From Hormiphora californensis (lineage: Eukaryota; Ctenophora; Tentaculata; Cydippida; Pleurobrachiidae): 64,000 bases of DNA. The position numbers and the translations under genes were made by a program. The notes beneath the pieces were generated by a model that was given only the letters and a program-made list of their open reading frames with translations, ran no database searches and was not told the origin of the DNA. Every line of letters begins with the position of its first letter. Positions within the stretch are counted from its first letter, which is position 1. The stretch is from NCBI GenBank assembly GCA_020137815.1, contig CM035354.1:8406437-8470436 (forward strand), written 5' to 3'. Positions 38,596 through 50,225 of this stretch are shown piece by piece.

Positions 38596-41268
38596 TCACA
38601 GCATGTCAAGTGTTGACGCAATACTATTACCTATCTTAGAGCCTAGTTCCTGGGGACGTAACTTCAGGGGTATAAAGTTCTCATTACACATGTTGTCAGT
38701 TCCCACCAGGGGCTTAGCAAGGGGCAGATCGTCCATAGCTAGACGCTGACAGGCAGCACTTAGCTCTCCTTTTAAAGAGTCTGTGTGAGATTTAAAGCTC
38801 TTCACATCTCGTTCTAAGCCGGAAATACGTCTCTGAACAAGCCTTAAAATGTCTTCATAAAGTGCACATATTTTCTGAACCTCCTCAACCTCTGAGGTGG
38901 TGTTTTCCCCGACAGAGAGGAATCCTGTCACTGTCACCATGTTACCCGATGTTACCCTTATTTTCCGTTCCTGAAGGGACACAGACAGCTTGCTGAGGTA
39001 ACCATGGAGACAGTCTCTATCACGGGACCTGGAATCTACACATTTCTGTACTGTTGTCAACTGCTCCAATATACTCTTCCTCTCTCCTTCTAGAGTTGCA
39101 ACCTTCCGAGTCTGTACTCTCTCACTTTGTTCAACCTGTCTCAGGTGCACCTGGAGAGAAGGGAAGATGTTAATGTCAACACGATTTTGAAGGTGGCGTC
39201 TCATAGTCTATACCAAATCTTAAGTGGGGGACGGGGTGGGTGACATACCTTCTGGCTAGATAGATCCTTGATTGCCTCATCTAGTGTCTCAGATCTTTCC
39301 CTCAGTTCATGTGAGGCACTCTCATAGTCTTCCCCCAATCTCTTTAGCTGTTGACGTAAACTGTGTGCTTCCTCTCTGGCAAAAAACAAGTTCATCAGTC
39401 AGTTAGTAGGGGGGAGAGTTTTGAGAGTAGGGGGCAGAATATTAACCTGAGAGATTCCTCTCTACCCATTAACACCAGCTAGTTCTCTCATCACAGATTC
39501 GTGTTTCTCAATAGGGACAGTGTTGAATGCCTGAAACAATTGGAACTACTTTACCCGTTACCGGCCAACAACAGGTCCTGATGTTTTACCCAGTTTGGGT
39601 TTGTAACGGCAGTGCGCGCACGGCATGGTTCAGTTTGGCGCGACCAGAGACACAGTGCTGACATTATGGCACACAGCGCGGCGTCAACTCGCGCCCTCCA
39701 CTTACCACTCCCTCTAATTCCTTTACTCTGCGACCGAGGATTTCTGTTTGCTCCACTGCTCCCCTCAGCTCCCCCGCCTCTTTCTGCCAATGCTGCACTT
39801 TGGAGAGCAGGGACCTGCGATCCACTTCGACAGAGTGTAAGCGTTGAGTGAGGTTGAGGGTAAATGATCGAACAAGAGCTACATCCTGAAATTGGAATGT
39901 GTCGGCAATTTGATAATCAGTGATGAGAGAGGTGGTTATCGGCTCTAAACTAAAACAACGGTACATTGGGTTTAAGAGTTTAGAGTTTATTAGAGTCTAG
40001 AGTGTAAGATTGCCTGAGGGCTTTGTGTCCAGCTGCTAGTTGATGGAGTAAACTGTCTCCATACATCTCAACATCCAAACATAAGGGACGGGAGGGAAGA
40101 GAAAGTGGAATGGTTTGCCCTCGGTAGGGATGTTTGGATGGTTTTTTAAATCTGAAAGGAAAAAGATAGAAGAGCCAAGCAACCAGAACTGATATCTTCA
40201 TACTTGTGAGTGTTGTTATAGATTGAGGCTACTAGTTTATCAGTAGTTGCAGCTAGTGGCCGGGTTCTCCAGTTTTTAACTGCTCCTCCAACCAACCTCT
40301 CTAGTTCGGTACTTTCCAGCCATCTGGGGTTACATAATGTTAACATGCTAACATGGGGCCTGGGGGGGGTAACATAATGGTAACACTCGGTACAGCCCTG
40401 TTAACTTACTGTATGGGGTTGCATTGGTCTGGAACACCTAGAATATATCGCTGTCGGTGAGAGTTACCAAGTGAACGTAGTCTTAGAGCCGCCAAAACCA
40501 CTATTACACCGCGCCTGTTGTAGGGAGTGGCGGCTAGAAGGAGAAGAGAGAGAGATGAGAGAGAGAGCGGTCCTTGAGAGAGAAGTTAGCAGAGAGGTAC
40601 TGATGATAACCGATCTGCTTTAGTGTGTGAACCCGACTAAGGACCCCGAGGAGGATGCGCGGAGTGCACGAGATCTTTCGCAGAGAGCACTGATGAGTGA
40701 GAAGGCGATCAACCTTCGTCGTACGTTAGATGGTTTGTCGGTTGCGTAGCGTATGATTTCTTGAGACTGACCCCTGCTTGCGAAGGGCAGCGTGGAGGGA
40801 GGTATCCGATTCTTTCTTGGATCCCGCAGGCACTTCGACGTAATGAATGCAGACAGCTGCCTGGAAGAGAGACCTGGTAGAGAGGAATTGACGGAAGACG
40901 ATGAGCTGTAGGTGTGAGTAGAGCGGTTTGTAGATTGTATTCCGTCCGGATAGATCGAGAGAGCATGGCCAGAGCCGGCGAGCTACCCGGAGTCTGAAGA
41001 TACATGAGAGATGTCTCTCGCATCTTCGTTGAGGTTGTGAGAGTATGCCCGACTGGAGACCTCAATGGAAGACTAGATGAGCAGCGAGAGAGGCGCGGAA
41101 AGCTACGACTGAATGAGCCGCGAGAGACTTCGACCGACTGTGAGAAGAGAGTTGTAAGGGAGGAGAGAGGATGGGAGGGAGAGAGATGAGAGAGGAGAGA
41201 ACCATGAGCCAGGAGAGGACGATGACTGAGGAGACGGAGAGAGAGGAGAGAGCGGAGCGAGAGAGGAC

Positions 41269-41303
<35 letters not shown>

Positions 41304-41398
41304 GAGAGGGATGAGCGGGGTGGGTGATGGAATGAGAGGGATCCGAGCTTGGAGGGAGAGAGATGGAGGAGGGGAGGAGGCAGAGAGGGGAAGTGACA

Positions 41399-41491
<93 letters not shown>

Positions 41492-44400
41492 AGCCATGTC
41501 GGTGTTAGGAAAATGTGTGTTTCACTAATAACCTGAAGGTAAATATTGCATTTCTGGTTGGAGCTGCAGTTTCAGTGAGCGCCACGGAAAGGGAGTGTAG
41601 ATCACGAAGTTTCTCCTCTCCTCTTGAGACCTGTTAGAGAGGGGGTTGGGTATACCGGAAATATAAGGGGACGATTAGTACAGACAGTAGTTGCAGTAGA
41701 ACCTCTGTCCCTATCTGACTCTCCCTCTCTATCGTTCCCTATCGATGTATCTCTTTCTAGATATATCTCTGACATGTAACTGACCTGTTCCCTGTAAAAT
41801 GCCAGTACGTAGAGGGCCCTGTTGTAACTGTTCATGTGATGAAGTACAGTACTGGCCAACATCCCTACCGCTGCCTGGAAACTAACCCTTCCTGAGAGAA
41901 ATAGGGAGATCACAGAGTGAGAAATAGGAATATAGAAGAGAGAGAAATAAGATCACAGAGAGAAGAAGAAGATCACAGAGAATGAAATACGAAGATCAGT
42001 CTACTGTGACACTAATCACTATACCTTGTACAGCTAACTCCAAATCTTCTTCTAGAACGGACGTTGCTCGTGTTAGTTCCCTGATTTCCTCTTTAGCTCC
42101 TCTCAACTCCTCCTGACAGGAATGAAGGGACCCATGGGACACCTGTAACAATACATGTGTTAAACAAAAAGTGTTAAATAGCAGAGTGTAGTATTAAGTA
42201 GTGTTTATACCTTTAGTTTACTATTTAAAGTCTCCACTAGCTGCATGAAGTTTGATTCCAGTGTCTTGGAATGCTCAGAGTGCCGACCCTCATTTTCAGC
42301 TAATTTCCTGGCACACTCTACCCTGGCACCGTCCACGTTCTTACTAAGGGTCTCCATGGCGACATTGCATGCCCGTATCTCCTCCTGGGCTTCTTTCAAC
42401 TAAGAAAATGTTCATAGTGTAGTAGGGACGATATATTGTCAGTGAAGTGTGAGGGATGTTTTTTAACAAGGAAAGTAGGAAGGGGCATCACATGGGCATA
42501 ACAGGAATGTATTGTGTTACCTGTATGTTCATATCCTGTTTCTGGGTGACAGTATTTCGTGCAGCCTGTAACACAGCAGCACACACCTCACTCCACTCAC
42601 TCTCCCCTCCAACATACCCCAGCACCTCCCCTATCTGGCACACCGCCTCACACTGACCCTGTATAGAGGGAGAGCATTGTGGAAGGAGAAGACACTGTCA
42701 GATTGGAGCATTGTGACTGGAGAAGATCTGTCAGATCTGGCAGCATGTGAAATGAACTGCTTGTTTGAACTGTGGTGGCACAACAACAACACAATAAATA
42801 ACAATACATAGAAGAATGGAAGATTACACAGAGCACTGCTGTGGTGACACTGCAAAAACACTTGACAGCACACCACGTGTACCTTTAGGGAGACATGTTT
42901 CTGTTTGATAATTTCCTTCTTGTCCTTCAGAAGAGTGAGAGCTTTCTCTTGTTCAGTAGCAAGGAGGGATGACATGTCCTGTAACTGCTGCTGAAGTGTC
43001 CTGTTTGTATACAGCAGGGATGCTCTCTCATTCTCAGTGGCAGTCTGGGCAGCTCGCACTTCTGATAACCTGGAGAGGGACGGATAAATTACACAGGCTT
43101 CAAACCACTTTAGTCTTTGCCTACTGGATATTTGATAAATGTTTAACTGAACAATAAGTAAGGCTGATTACTAACTGAGATTGAAGGGAGGTGATGGTAG
43201 ACGATTTGGTGTCAAGAGACGCCTTCTGGACATCTATTACAGAACTGTGCTGATGAATTGTCCTCTGCAATACAGTCAGTTCCTCGTTTTGCTTTAAATT
43301 CTACATTAGGATGAAAATGTTAGGTATGTGAAGCTTCAACTCGGCTTCTGAGTGAACTGTACCTGGTTATGAAGATCTTGAAGCTTGGTGGCCAAATCTT
43401 CGGTCATTTTACGCGGGGTACATTTAGTCCCTGGTGGTCCAGGAAACTGCTGACGATGCAAACTCTCCAGACCTCTCACTCCCTCCCCATACTGGCTTTC
43501 AATCTGTAATGGAAGTAGAATAACACATGGTATCCGGTTACTGATAACATACACCACTTCATTACAGGGTCGGGTATCCCTCTCTTTCTCATGCCACTTC
43601 CCTATAACAATTCTGCAGTATCTGTCTTATGGTAACATGCATTAGCTTTTAGCTTTGAAAACTTGCCTCCAATGGGATTTCAAAAGATTCCTTGTACTTC
43701 CTAAAACGAGCCAGTTCTGTTTACTTTAGCTGTGTTATGTCTTTGGATGAGTTCGAATGTGGAATCTGCCTAGATTTGTGTCAAGAGGCAGTTGCCACTG
43801 AATGCTGCCACCATCTGTTTTGCAAGGGATGTTTGGAACGGTGCAGAGAGTGTCCAGCATGTAGGAATCACCCCCTTTCCTCCTACCCTAACATACCGGT
43901 CAGGAGGATTATCGAGAGAACGTTATCAGCACCGCCTGCCACCCCATCTGCACCTCCCCTTTCTGAGGTTCCAGATGAGGCTACCAAATCTCCAGCCTCA
44001 TCTCTCTTCTCTTCTTCTCGACGCTCTCAGCGGGGTGAGCTGTGTGAGTTTTGTAACGAGATGATACCCAAGAAAGGGATGAAGAAACACAAGACCAAGA
44101 CCTGCCGAAACAGGCACGTGGAATGTAACAAGTGCAAGGCATGGGTTTCAGAGAGGGAACTTCAGGGACATGATAACAACTCCTGTCCCATGAGGCTTGT
44201 TCGCTGTATTTTCTGTGGCTTCTCACCTGCTGCAGCTAACATGGATAGACACTATAGGACAGCGTGTCGAGCAAACCCAACCCCCTGTAGACACTGCTCT
44301 GTTTTGTACAGTAAACCCCAACTACATCTTCACGAGACGAAAATGTGCACGCTCAGAGAGGTTGAGTGCCCCCAATGTACCACTGTTCTCTGCTTCGAAG

Positions 44401-46656
44401 ATCTTGGTAGTCACATGGAGACGACATGCCCCTTTCGACAGGTCGAGTGTCCGGATTGTCACGAGAGTGTACTGGTAGAGGAACTAAACTTGCACAAAGT
44501 ATCTGCCTGTACAGCACGTCCAATAGCCTGCTTCTTATGCAGCGCTGTGGTGATAGCAAATAACGTAGATGAACATTTGAACGATCTGTGTCCAAAACGG
44601 AAGATTGAGTGTAAGATATGCAAAGGTTTAATAACGAGTGATAACTTCTGTTGGTCAAAGTGCCCTAACATGTTTGAAGTACATTGCATGTTGTGTAGAA
44701 GGGTTGTTAAGAAAAGGAATATAGTGTCTCACAGTCAGAGTTGTACTGAATGTGTCGCATGTAAAGAAAGAGTGAATGTTTCCGATTTGAGCTATCACGC
44801 AATTGAGCCCAAAATATTGGTAATCAAACACAGAGAATGCAGGATTGAATCTAGTGAAGACAAACTTGATGAGAAAAGTACATGTATCATCTCTTAATTT
44901 GTTACTTTTTATAAACACGTGTATTACCTGATCCATACCGTCCTGTAATTGAGATAACTCCTGTCCCAGCTCAGTACAAATGGTCTGATGGTGAGCTAGG
45001 TCAGCAACCAATACTTCAATCTCTTTATCCTTCTCTCTTCTCAACTTCTTTAGCTCATCTGTCCGCCTCTCCAGCTCCTTTGAACCCCTGCAGGTTAGAA
45101 GGTTAATATTTGATAATACGAGTCCAGTCAGTGATGTATAATACCTTGCAATGGTATGGTCTTGTGTTGTCCTCTCTTTTTCCAAGTCCTCAACAAGTGC
45201 TCGCAATGTCTTCACCTCAACCTCCAGACGCTCCTTCTCCGCTCTCTCCTGGGCAAGGGTTCCCTTGAACTCATCCTTACTTTTTTCAATGAGAACCATC
45301 TCCTCTTCAATACCCTGGAAATGTGGATGGAAACAGTGAGCAGGAATAATAGCGAGTAAAATGTGTAACAAGGTTGATTGGTTGGCAAAATAATATTACC
45401 GCTAGTTGTTGAGCATTTTGTATATTGAGCCCCCTTTCTCGTTGTAAGTTTTCCTCCACTCTTTTCCTATCCTCGGAACATTGGGCAAGTTCCTCTTTCA
45501 TCTTCTCTTCCCGTTGCTCTAGTACCGCAACTTTAACAAGAGTCTGTCGTAATATCTCCTTGTCGCTGGTCCATGACATTTCACAAGTCTTTAGTTGATT
45601 GATAACATTCCCAACCTCACTGAAGGGGAAAGTAATTATATCAACACTGACATCTAGAGTTGATACTATACCAGATACTATTTAAAATTACCTTTTTTGC
45701 TCATCCAAAGCTTTAGAAAGATCTTCTATGCACTTTCTTTTTTCGTCTGATTCAAAGTTTAGAAACTCGATAATCTGATCCTTTTCTGCAGCGGCTGCCT
45801 TCAGTTTCTCGCTACTCCTGGCCATGTTTTGCTGTTCCATCTCTGAGGCTTTGTGGGCCAACCCAACTGCCTTCTCCCACTCCTTCGCCCTGTTCTGTGC
45901 TTCTTTTACCAAATCTAAACAAAATAATGTGACACTATGACGCATCAACTCGCTGCTGTTTCTCCCAAACTGCAAAATTAACAAGGCCCCCTAGTGGGAT
46001 GCAGTGTGGGATATTCTGCAGACGGATGGACGCTATGTTACCTTTATAACGGCTAACTTCGCTACACTGTCTTTCCTCAGCTGCCTCTAGTTCCTCCCGA
46101 AGTTCTCGTCCTTGTTTTTGTTCCACAAGAAGATCATATTCCGTTTTGTGCCGAGAAGCCTCACTCTTTTCCAGAAGGGTTCTCAGCCGTGACATGACGG
46201 CCTCCTCTCCACTGCTCTTATCATTGAGCTTACTAACAGTCTCCATTAGGTCAGTCTCTAGTTTGATTATCCGTTTCCTTAGCGACATTGCCACATCACC
46301 TGACAGAATTTAGAGTTCTTAAAATTGTTTTAAATTGTTTAGCATTGAAATCTAAGTACCTGAGAAAAAGGATCGATTAACCTTGATTACATATGGAAAT
46401 ATCGAGCAAAATGTAAACGAGTAGAATAACTTACTGTCGCTTGAGTGTTGATTGTCCAGTTCGACGCATTTTCTTGTGAGACTCTCGTTTAGAGATCGTT
46501 CAACCTCCAGCTCTTGTTGCAGCATAGTCACTCCATTCAGTACCTAAATCTCAAAATTCAGTTGAACTTCATAAAAAAGGACTGATAAACAACAAATCAC
46601 AGACACTTCATGCAATCCCACACTCATGTTACCTCCTCTTCGTCTATCTCGTTCAT
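38596..46656 (-). CDS. Long coiled-coil protein (possibly CCDC171-like)
   Basis: Minus-strand gene with about 22 exons. Clear exons in phase: 46656-46633, 46543-46435, 46299-46042, 45914-45692, 45619-45400, 45314-45145, 45087-44928, 43503-43363, 43300-43176, 43069-42883, 42658-42521, 42399-42211, 42142-42025, 41891-41785, 41630-41533, 40514-40410, 40323-40204, 40151-about 40010, 39885-39706, then exons near 39530-39470 and 39380-39250 and a last exon about 39150-38596. Most of the product is heptad-rich (LREELEAAEERQCSEVSRYK; ERAEKERLEVEVKTLRALV). A more globular block RGVIVVLAALRLRSLGN and WLESTELERLVGGAVKNWRT lies in the C-terminal half. The domain plan reminds me of CCDC171, but I am not certain and give no symbol. 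The donor after 40151-about 40010 was not found. The start follows TTGTTTAGATTAG. A RING gene is nested in the 44927-43504 intron. Confidence 0.82.
40560..41500. repeat. GA-rich intron of the coiled-coil gene
   Basis: The intron between exons 41630-41533 and 40514-40410 is purine-rich on the plus strand, with (GA)n runs at about 41270-41300 and 41400-41490. Long Ser/Leu frames on the minus strand come from the (CT)n repeat and are not genes. Confidence 0.85.
43737..44897 (+). CDS. RING finger / TRAF-type zinc-finger protein with C-terminal CaaX motif
   Basis: Probable E3 ubiquitin ligase. Intronless, 386 residues. N-terminal C3HC4 RING: CGICLDLCQEAVATECCHHL followed by FCKGCLERCRECPACR. Then a Pro/Ser linker (about residues 65-110) and a run of Cys/His pairs of TRAF-type zinc fingers (CNKCKAWVSERELQGH, CPQCTTVLCFEDLGSH, CPDCHESVLVEELNLH and further). 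No MATH/TRAF-C domain follows, so it is not a classical TRAF. The protein ends in CIIS, a CaaX-type box that would predict prenylation and membrane attachment. It lies wholly in an intron of the minus-strand coiled-coil gene, on the opposite strand. The start MSLDEFECG is chosen because upstream codons lack ATG and an acceptor-like GTTTACTTTAG ends seven bases before it. Confidence 0.9.
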   Translation: MSLDEFECGICLDLCQEAVATECCHHLFCKGCLERCRECPACRNHPLSSYPNIPVRRIIERTLSAPPATPSAPPLSEVPDEATKSPASSLFSSSRRSQRGELCEFCNEMIPKKGMKKHKTKTCRNRHVECNKCKAWVSERELQGHDNNSCPMRLVRCIFCGFSPAAANMDRHYRTACRANPTPCRHCSVLYSKPQLHLHETKMCTLREVECPQCTTVLCFEDLGSHMETTCPFRQVECPDCHESVLVEELNLHKVSACTARPIACFLCSAVVIANNVDEHLNDLCPKRKIECKICKGLITSDNFCWSKCPNMFEVHCMLCRRVVKKRNIVSHSQSCTECVACKERVNVSDLSYHAIEPKILVIKHRECRIESSEDKLDEKSTCIIS

Positions 46657-47460
46657 TGGTCTAATCTAAACAATTATAGTTGTTGTTACTATTTATTATA
46701 CAGTAGACACTAGACCTGCTGAGCTACTTGCCTAGCTAGACTCCCTTTCGCGTGCTCCCTAAATTTATAAATAAAATATAATAAAATGGGTTTGATCAAA
46801 ACAGCCAAATTTCAAGTCTCTATCTTATCAGGAACCGGAGATATGATCAAGTTTGTTATTTTGAGAAACGACACTGGCCAACGTTAAAATCTGGGTGTTT
46901 GGAGTGTCAGCAGTCGGCACTCATGGTTTTTTAGGGTTAGGGCTAAAGTGGGGTTAGGGTAAAATGTAAATTGTGCACTTAATATCCCACTCAATAGTGA
47001 ATATATACCCAGAAAAATGGTGCCAACGCACTCTCTAAAAGTTAGGGCTGGAGTTTGGGTTAAGGCTTGACATTTCCTATCAGATAAACTTTGGATTAGC
47101 TAAAACGGTTGAGTACCCTACAGGCTGCAGCGGCCTGCAGGGTATTTTTTGGCAAAAACGGCTCTAACCGCCAAACCACTCAACCGTTTTGGCTAATCCA
47201 AAGTTTATCTGATAGGAAATGTCAAGCCCTAACCCCAGCCCTAATTCTAACCCTACTTTAGCCCTAACCGCCAACCGGTAACGGGTAACCTTGGCCTATG
47301 CTACAGCTAGAAGCCGTGGAAAACGCGCGCACTTGGGGTCTGCAGCGCATGCCAACGGGTAACCCTGAAAACCGTGAGTGCTGACACTCCTTGGCGCCTA
47401 ACTGAGCTTAAAAATAAAAGTCAACCGGGCCGCGCGGCGCGGCATTTGGATGCCTAATAA
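46657..47460. mobile_element. TTAGGG-like MITEs, head to head
   Basis: From 46876 (GGCCAACGTTAAAATCTGGG) to about 47275 two copies lie in opposite orientation around CCTACAGGCTGCAGCGGCCTGCAGGG near 47120. Just before, 46805-46835 holds a half copy of the core seen in other palindromes (CAAGTCTCTATCTTATCAGG). No gene. Confidence 0.7.
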
Positions 47461-48229
47461 TAAAGTCGGATTTTTTGAAGTTGTCACCCCCCTTCTCGTG
47501 CGCGGAATTTTTTTGCGCGTCACATCACATGTTAACGTGTGGTGTGCGCGTCAAAATTGGTAAATTTCACATGCGCGGTCATTTTGGGGTGACAACTTCA
47601 AAAAATCCGACTTTACTACACAACCCACTAAAGTGAAAGCGAAACAACAACGAACTGGCTGCGCGTCGCGCATTCGTTGCGCATAACGATCTCACCGGAG
47701 AGATTCACATGCGCAACGTTGCGGGACGCGCAGCCAGTTCGTTGTTGTTTCGCTTACACTTTAAAGGTCCCCCCAAACTACTATGTCCCTTGCTGCGCGC
47801 GACCGGATTTTAGACGGCTATAGCTCCACCCCCTGATAAGATAGAGACTTGAAATTTGTTTTGTAGGGAGATTATATCGAGTTCTTCGTACAAAACAAAT
47901 TTCAAGTCTCTATCTCATCAGGGAGTGGAGTTATGACCGTGGGAAATTTCACAAAACCCGAGTGAGGGACATAGTAGTTTGGGGTGTACTTTAAAGTCGA
48001 ATTTTTTATTTAAGCGACAGGCCGCCGCGCACTCAATTAGTTAATTGATCATATCTCCGGTTCCTGATAAGATAAAGACTTGATCCTGGTTGCGTTGGAA
48101 AGATAAAAATTTTATCTTTCCAATGGCACCAAGAAAAAGTCGCTAGCTTATCAGGAACCGGAAATCGATTTCAAGCGCTGCATTTTGATGCGCGGCGGCC
48201 TGTCGCTTAAATAAAAAATTGGACTTTAG
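47461..48229. mobile_element. Tandem array of four palindromic MITEs with TTAA-like flanks
   Basis: Four near-complete palindromes lie end to end: 47461-47615 (arm AGTCGGATTTTTTGAAGTTG), about 47628-47765 (arm AAGCGAAACAACAACGAACT), 47761-47994 (arm CCCCAAACTACTATGTCCC) and 47989-48229 (arm ATTTTTTATTTAAGCGACAG). Neighbours share a TTAA junction (CTTTAAAGG at 47760, CTTTAAAGTC at 47990). Each arm starts AG right after TTAA or a near match, except where decayed. The third and fourth hold the GATAAGATAgAGACTTG core beside their centres; the first two do not. Confidence 0.78.
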
Positions 48230-48334
48230 GGACATTTGGATGCCTTGTCACGTAACGCGCAAAACCAGAATTTACGCCGCGTCCATACCAGTTTTTTTCT
48301 CGCTCAGATTAGTTCGACTTTTCGGAGCCGTTTT

Positions 48335-49082
48335 GGCCAGCGTTAAAATCTGGGTGTTTGGTGAGTGCTGACAACAGGGGTGTAGGAATGATTTTCAAAG
48401 TGGAGGGGCGAAGTCACGTGACAAATAATAGCGCTGGCCAGCGCCCGGAAATTTTTTGGGGAGCATGATTTAGTCACCTGTACCAGCACATTGGGCGGAG
48501 CGACAGCGGCGCCCAAGAAAAATTTTAGGTTTTTGAGCCAAAAAGTCAGTGTTTTCGTCATTTGGGAGTATTGATTATGGATTTCAAGCTAGCTGTCTTC
48601 AATTTTTTGTCCATTGAGTCGGTGTACAAAGTTAATGCATGCCTCAATATGTCTAATTGAGTGGGATTGTGTGAATGTAAGGGAGGGCCCAATACCCAAA
48701 TAGAGAGCGAAGCGATTGGGATTGGGTTGCCCTATCTGTAATCTGGATTTACTTCATTATCACATACAATGGGCAATTCTGAGAAAAAGTGAAGGGGCGA
48801 ACCTGGCCAAAAGTGGGGGGGCCCCCCCCCTCCCCCCCCCCCTATTCCTACACCCCTGGCTAACAAACGGCATGTTTTAGGGTTAGGGCCAAAGTAGGAT
48901 TAGGGTTTGTGTTGGGGTTTGTGTTGGGGTTAGGCCTTGACATTTCCTACCAGATAAACTTTGAATTAGCCAAAGCGGTCGAGTGGTTTGGCGGTTAGAG
49001 CCATTTAAGTGAATCAACTTTTTTGGAAGCGTGCACCTGTAAACATGCCTGTAAACAGGCCACCAAACACCCAGATCGTAAC
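48335..49082 (+). mobile_element. TTAGGG-like MITE interrupted by a hAT MITE
   Basis: Outer ends GGCCAGCGTTAAAATCTGGG (48335) and CACCCAGATCGTAAC (about 49082) mark one family copy. At 48375-48858 it is split by an element with CAGGGGTGTAGGAATG and CTATTCCTACACCCCTG ends and an 8-bp flank GCTGACAA / GCTAACAA (one mismatch). Joining the flanks restores the sequence seen in other copies (GTGCTGACAAACGG type), which dates the hAT insertion after the MITE. Confidence 0.85.
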
Positions 49083-49096
49083 TGCTGCTGTTAATT

Positions 49097-49357
49097 ATGG
49101 AAAACTATCAAGGATTGACCCGACTGACTGGAATATGCTATGAAGAGAACTGCACCAATATAATTCTAATCACGCACCTCAAACAGCTGAAAGGCCTAAC
49201 ATTGAATGGGGACAAGTTAACTGAAATTTGCTACTACTGGTTGCCTTTGTGTGCCTCCCTACAGAGCGTCTCATTGATTCATTCCGCGATAACTGATAGG
49301 GAGGTCACAGAAGCCATTCTCACTCTCAAGAAAAATATGTCTCAGAAATTGTTCTAA
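49097..49357 (+). CDS. Leucine-rich-repeat-like single-exon ORF, perhaps a fragment
   Basis: An 86-residue frame starting MENYQGLTRLTGICYEENCT has LRR-like spacing: HLKQLKGLTLNGDKLTEICY followed by LPLCASLQSVSLIHSAIT. It begins 15 bp after the end of the MITE at 49082, so the 5' part may have been cut off by insertion, or it was carried along. LRR fragments of this kind come from NLR or F-box proteins. Weak evidence for a functional gene. Confidence 0.35.
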   Translation: MENYQGLTRLTGICYEENCTNIILITHLKQLKGLTLNGDKLTEICYYWLPLCASLQSVSLIHSAITDREVTEAILTLKKNMSQKLF

Positions 49358-49734
49358 CATTAAGGGAACAACAAAATGAGAGTAATGTGATGCTTACCAT
49401 TAGTTGCCCTGATCATTTGTGGTTGCCACAGTGTGCTTACCAGGTGGGGCTGTTGGTGATTGACGAGTGCTGGGCACCGCCATCTTTATAAGACCCTAGA
49501 TAGGTCCCTAACAGGGATAGGGGCTAACAGCGGTACTGGCAGGTGATTGGAAGCAGGTACTCCCAGTAATCTGGAGAGGTAGTCGGGGACAGATCGTTAG
49601 TGCCTGCTTGAAACGGTCAGTTCTTTGGGCTGCTACCAAACCAAACCAAACCAAACCATTCCTTTGAACCTGGCCATAATTTATTCATCTTGTTGAAATG
49701 TAGGTCCCAGAAAGTTTCGGATATTAAAATGGAT

Positions 49735-49992
49735 CCTGAATGGAGGAATTTTTTAATCAAGGGACATGGGCTGAACAATGTACATGCGTGGCGTTGTATT
49801 TGCGTGTGCTAAATCTAAGTCCAGTTCCTGATAACCTCAAAACTTGATCCTGAAAGCATAATTGAAAGACCTTTTTAATACAACAAAGATTAAGTCTTTA
49901 TCTTATCAGGAACTAGAGATATAAGCAATAACGTTTGCCACACGCAAATTCAACGCTGCGAGTGCACGGCCCCTGTCCCTTGATTAAAAATG
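49735..49992. mobile_element. Palindromic MITE with variant core
   Basis: Arms ATTTTTTAATCAAGGGACAT and GTCCCTTGATTAAAAAT are inverted. Near the centre are TTCCTGATAACCTCAAAACT and, inverted, AGTCTTTATCTTATCAGGAA, a diverged version of the shared core. No ORF. Confidence 0.75.
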
Positions 49993-50225
49993 GATTTCGA
50001 TGATCATCCGTGGTCACTGCCATCTTTTTATATAACATGTGTGGTGATGAGTAGTATCCAAGTCGTGGGTGAGAAGTGATAAGTGTTTAGTTTAACAGGG
50101 GAAGACCTGTTGTGTACTGCACTAAAACTTTTCTTGTAAACTTGTATTTACAAGAGTTTTACAAGCACCAATTGTAATTAAACAATTAATTAACTAATAT
50201 CTTGCAGCTAAAATGTAAAAATGAA

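Noticed and set aside
40709-41497. 262-codon Ser/Leu-rich minus-strand ORF
   Set aside because: It is the (CT)n/(GA)n tract inside an intron of the coiled-coil gene; low complexity and no conserved segment.
43640-43690. Extra coiled-coil exon with a GC donor (KYKESFEIPLE)
   Set aside because: Its phase does not fit the flanking exons, which join in phase without it.
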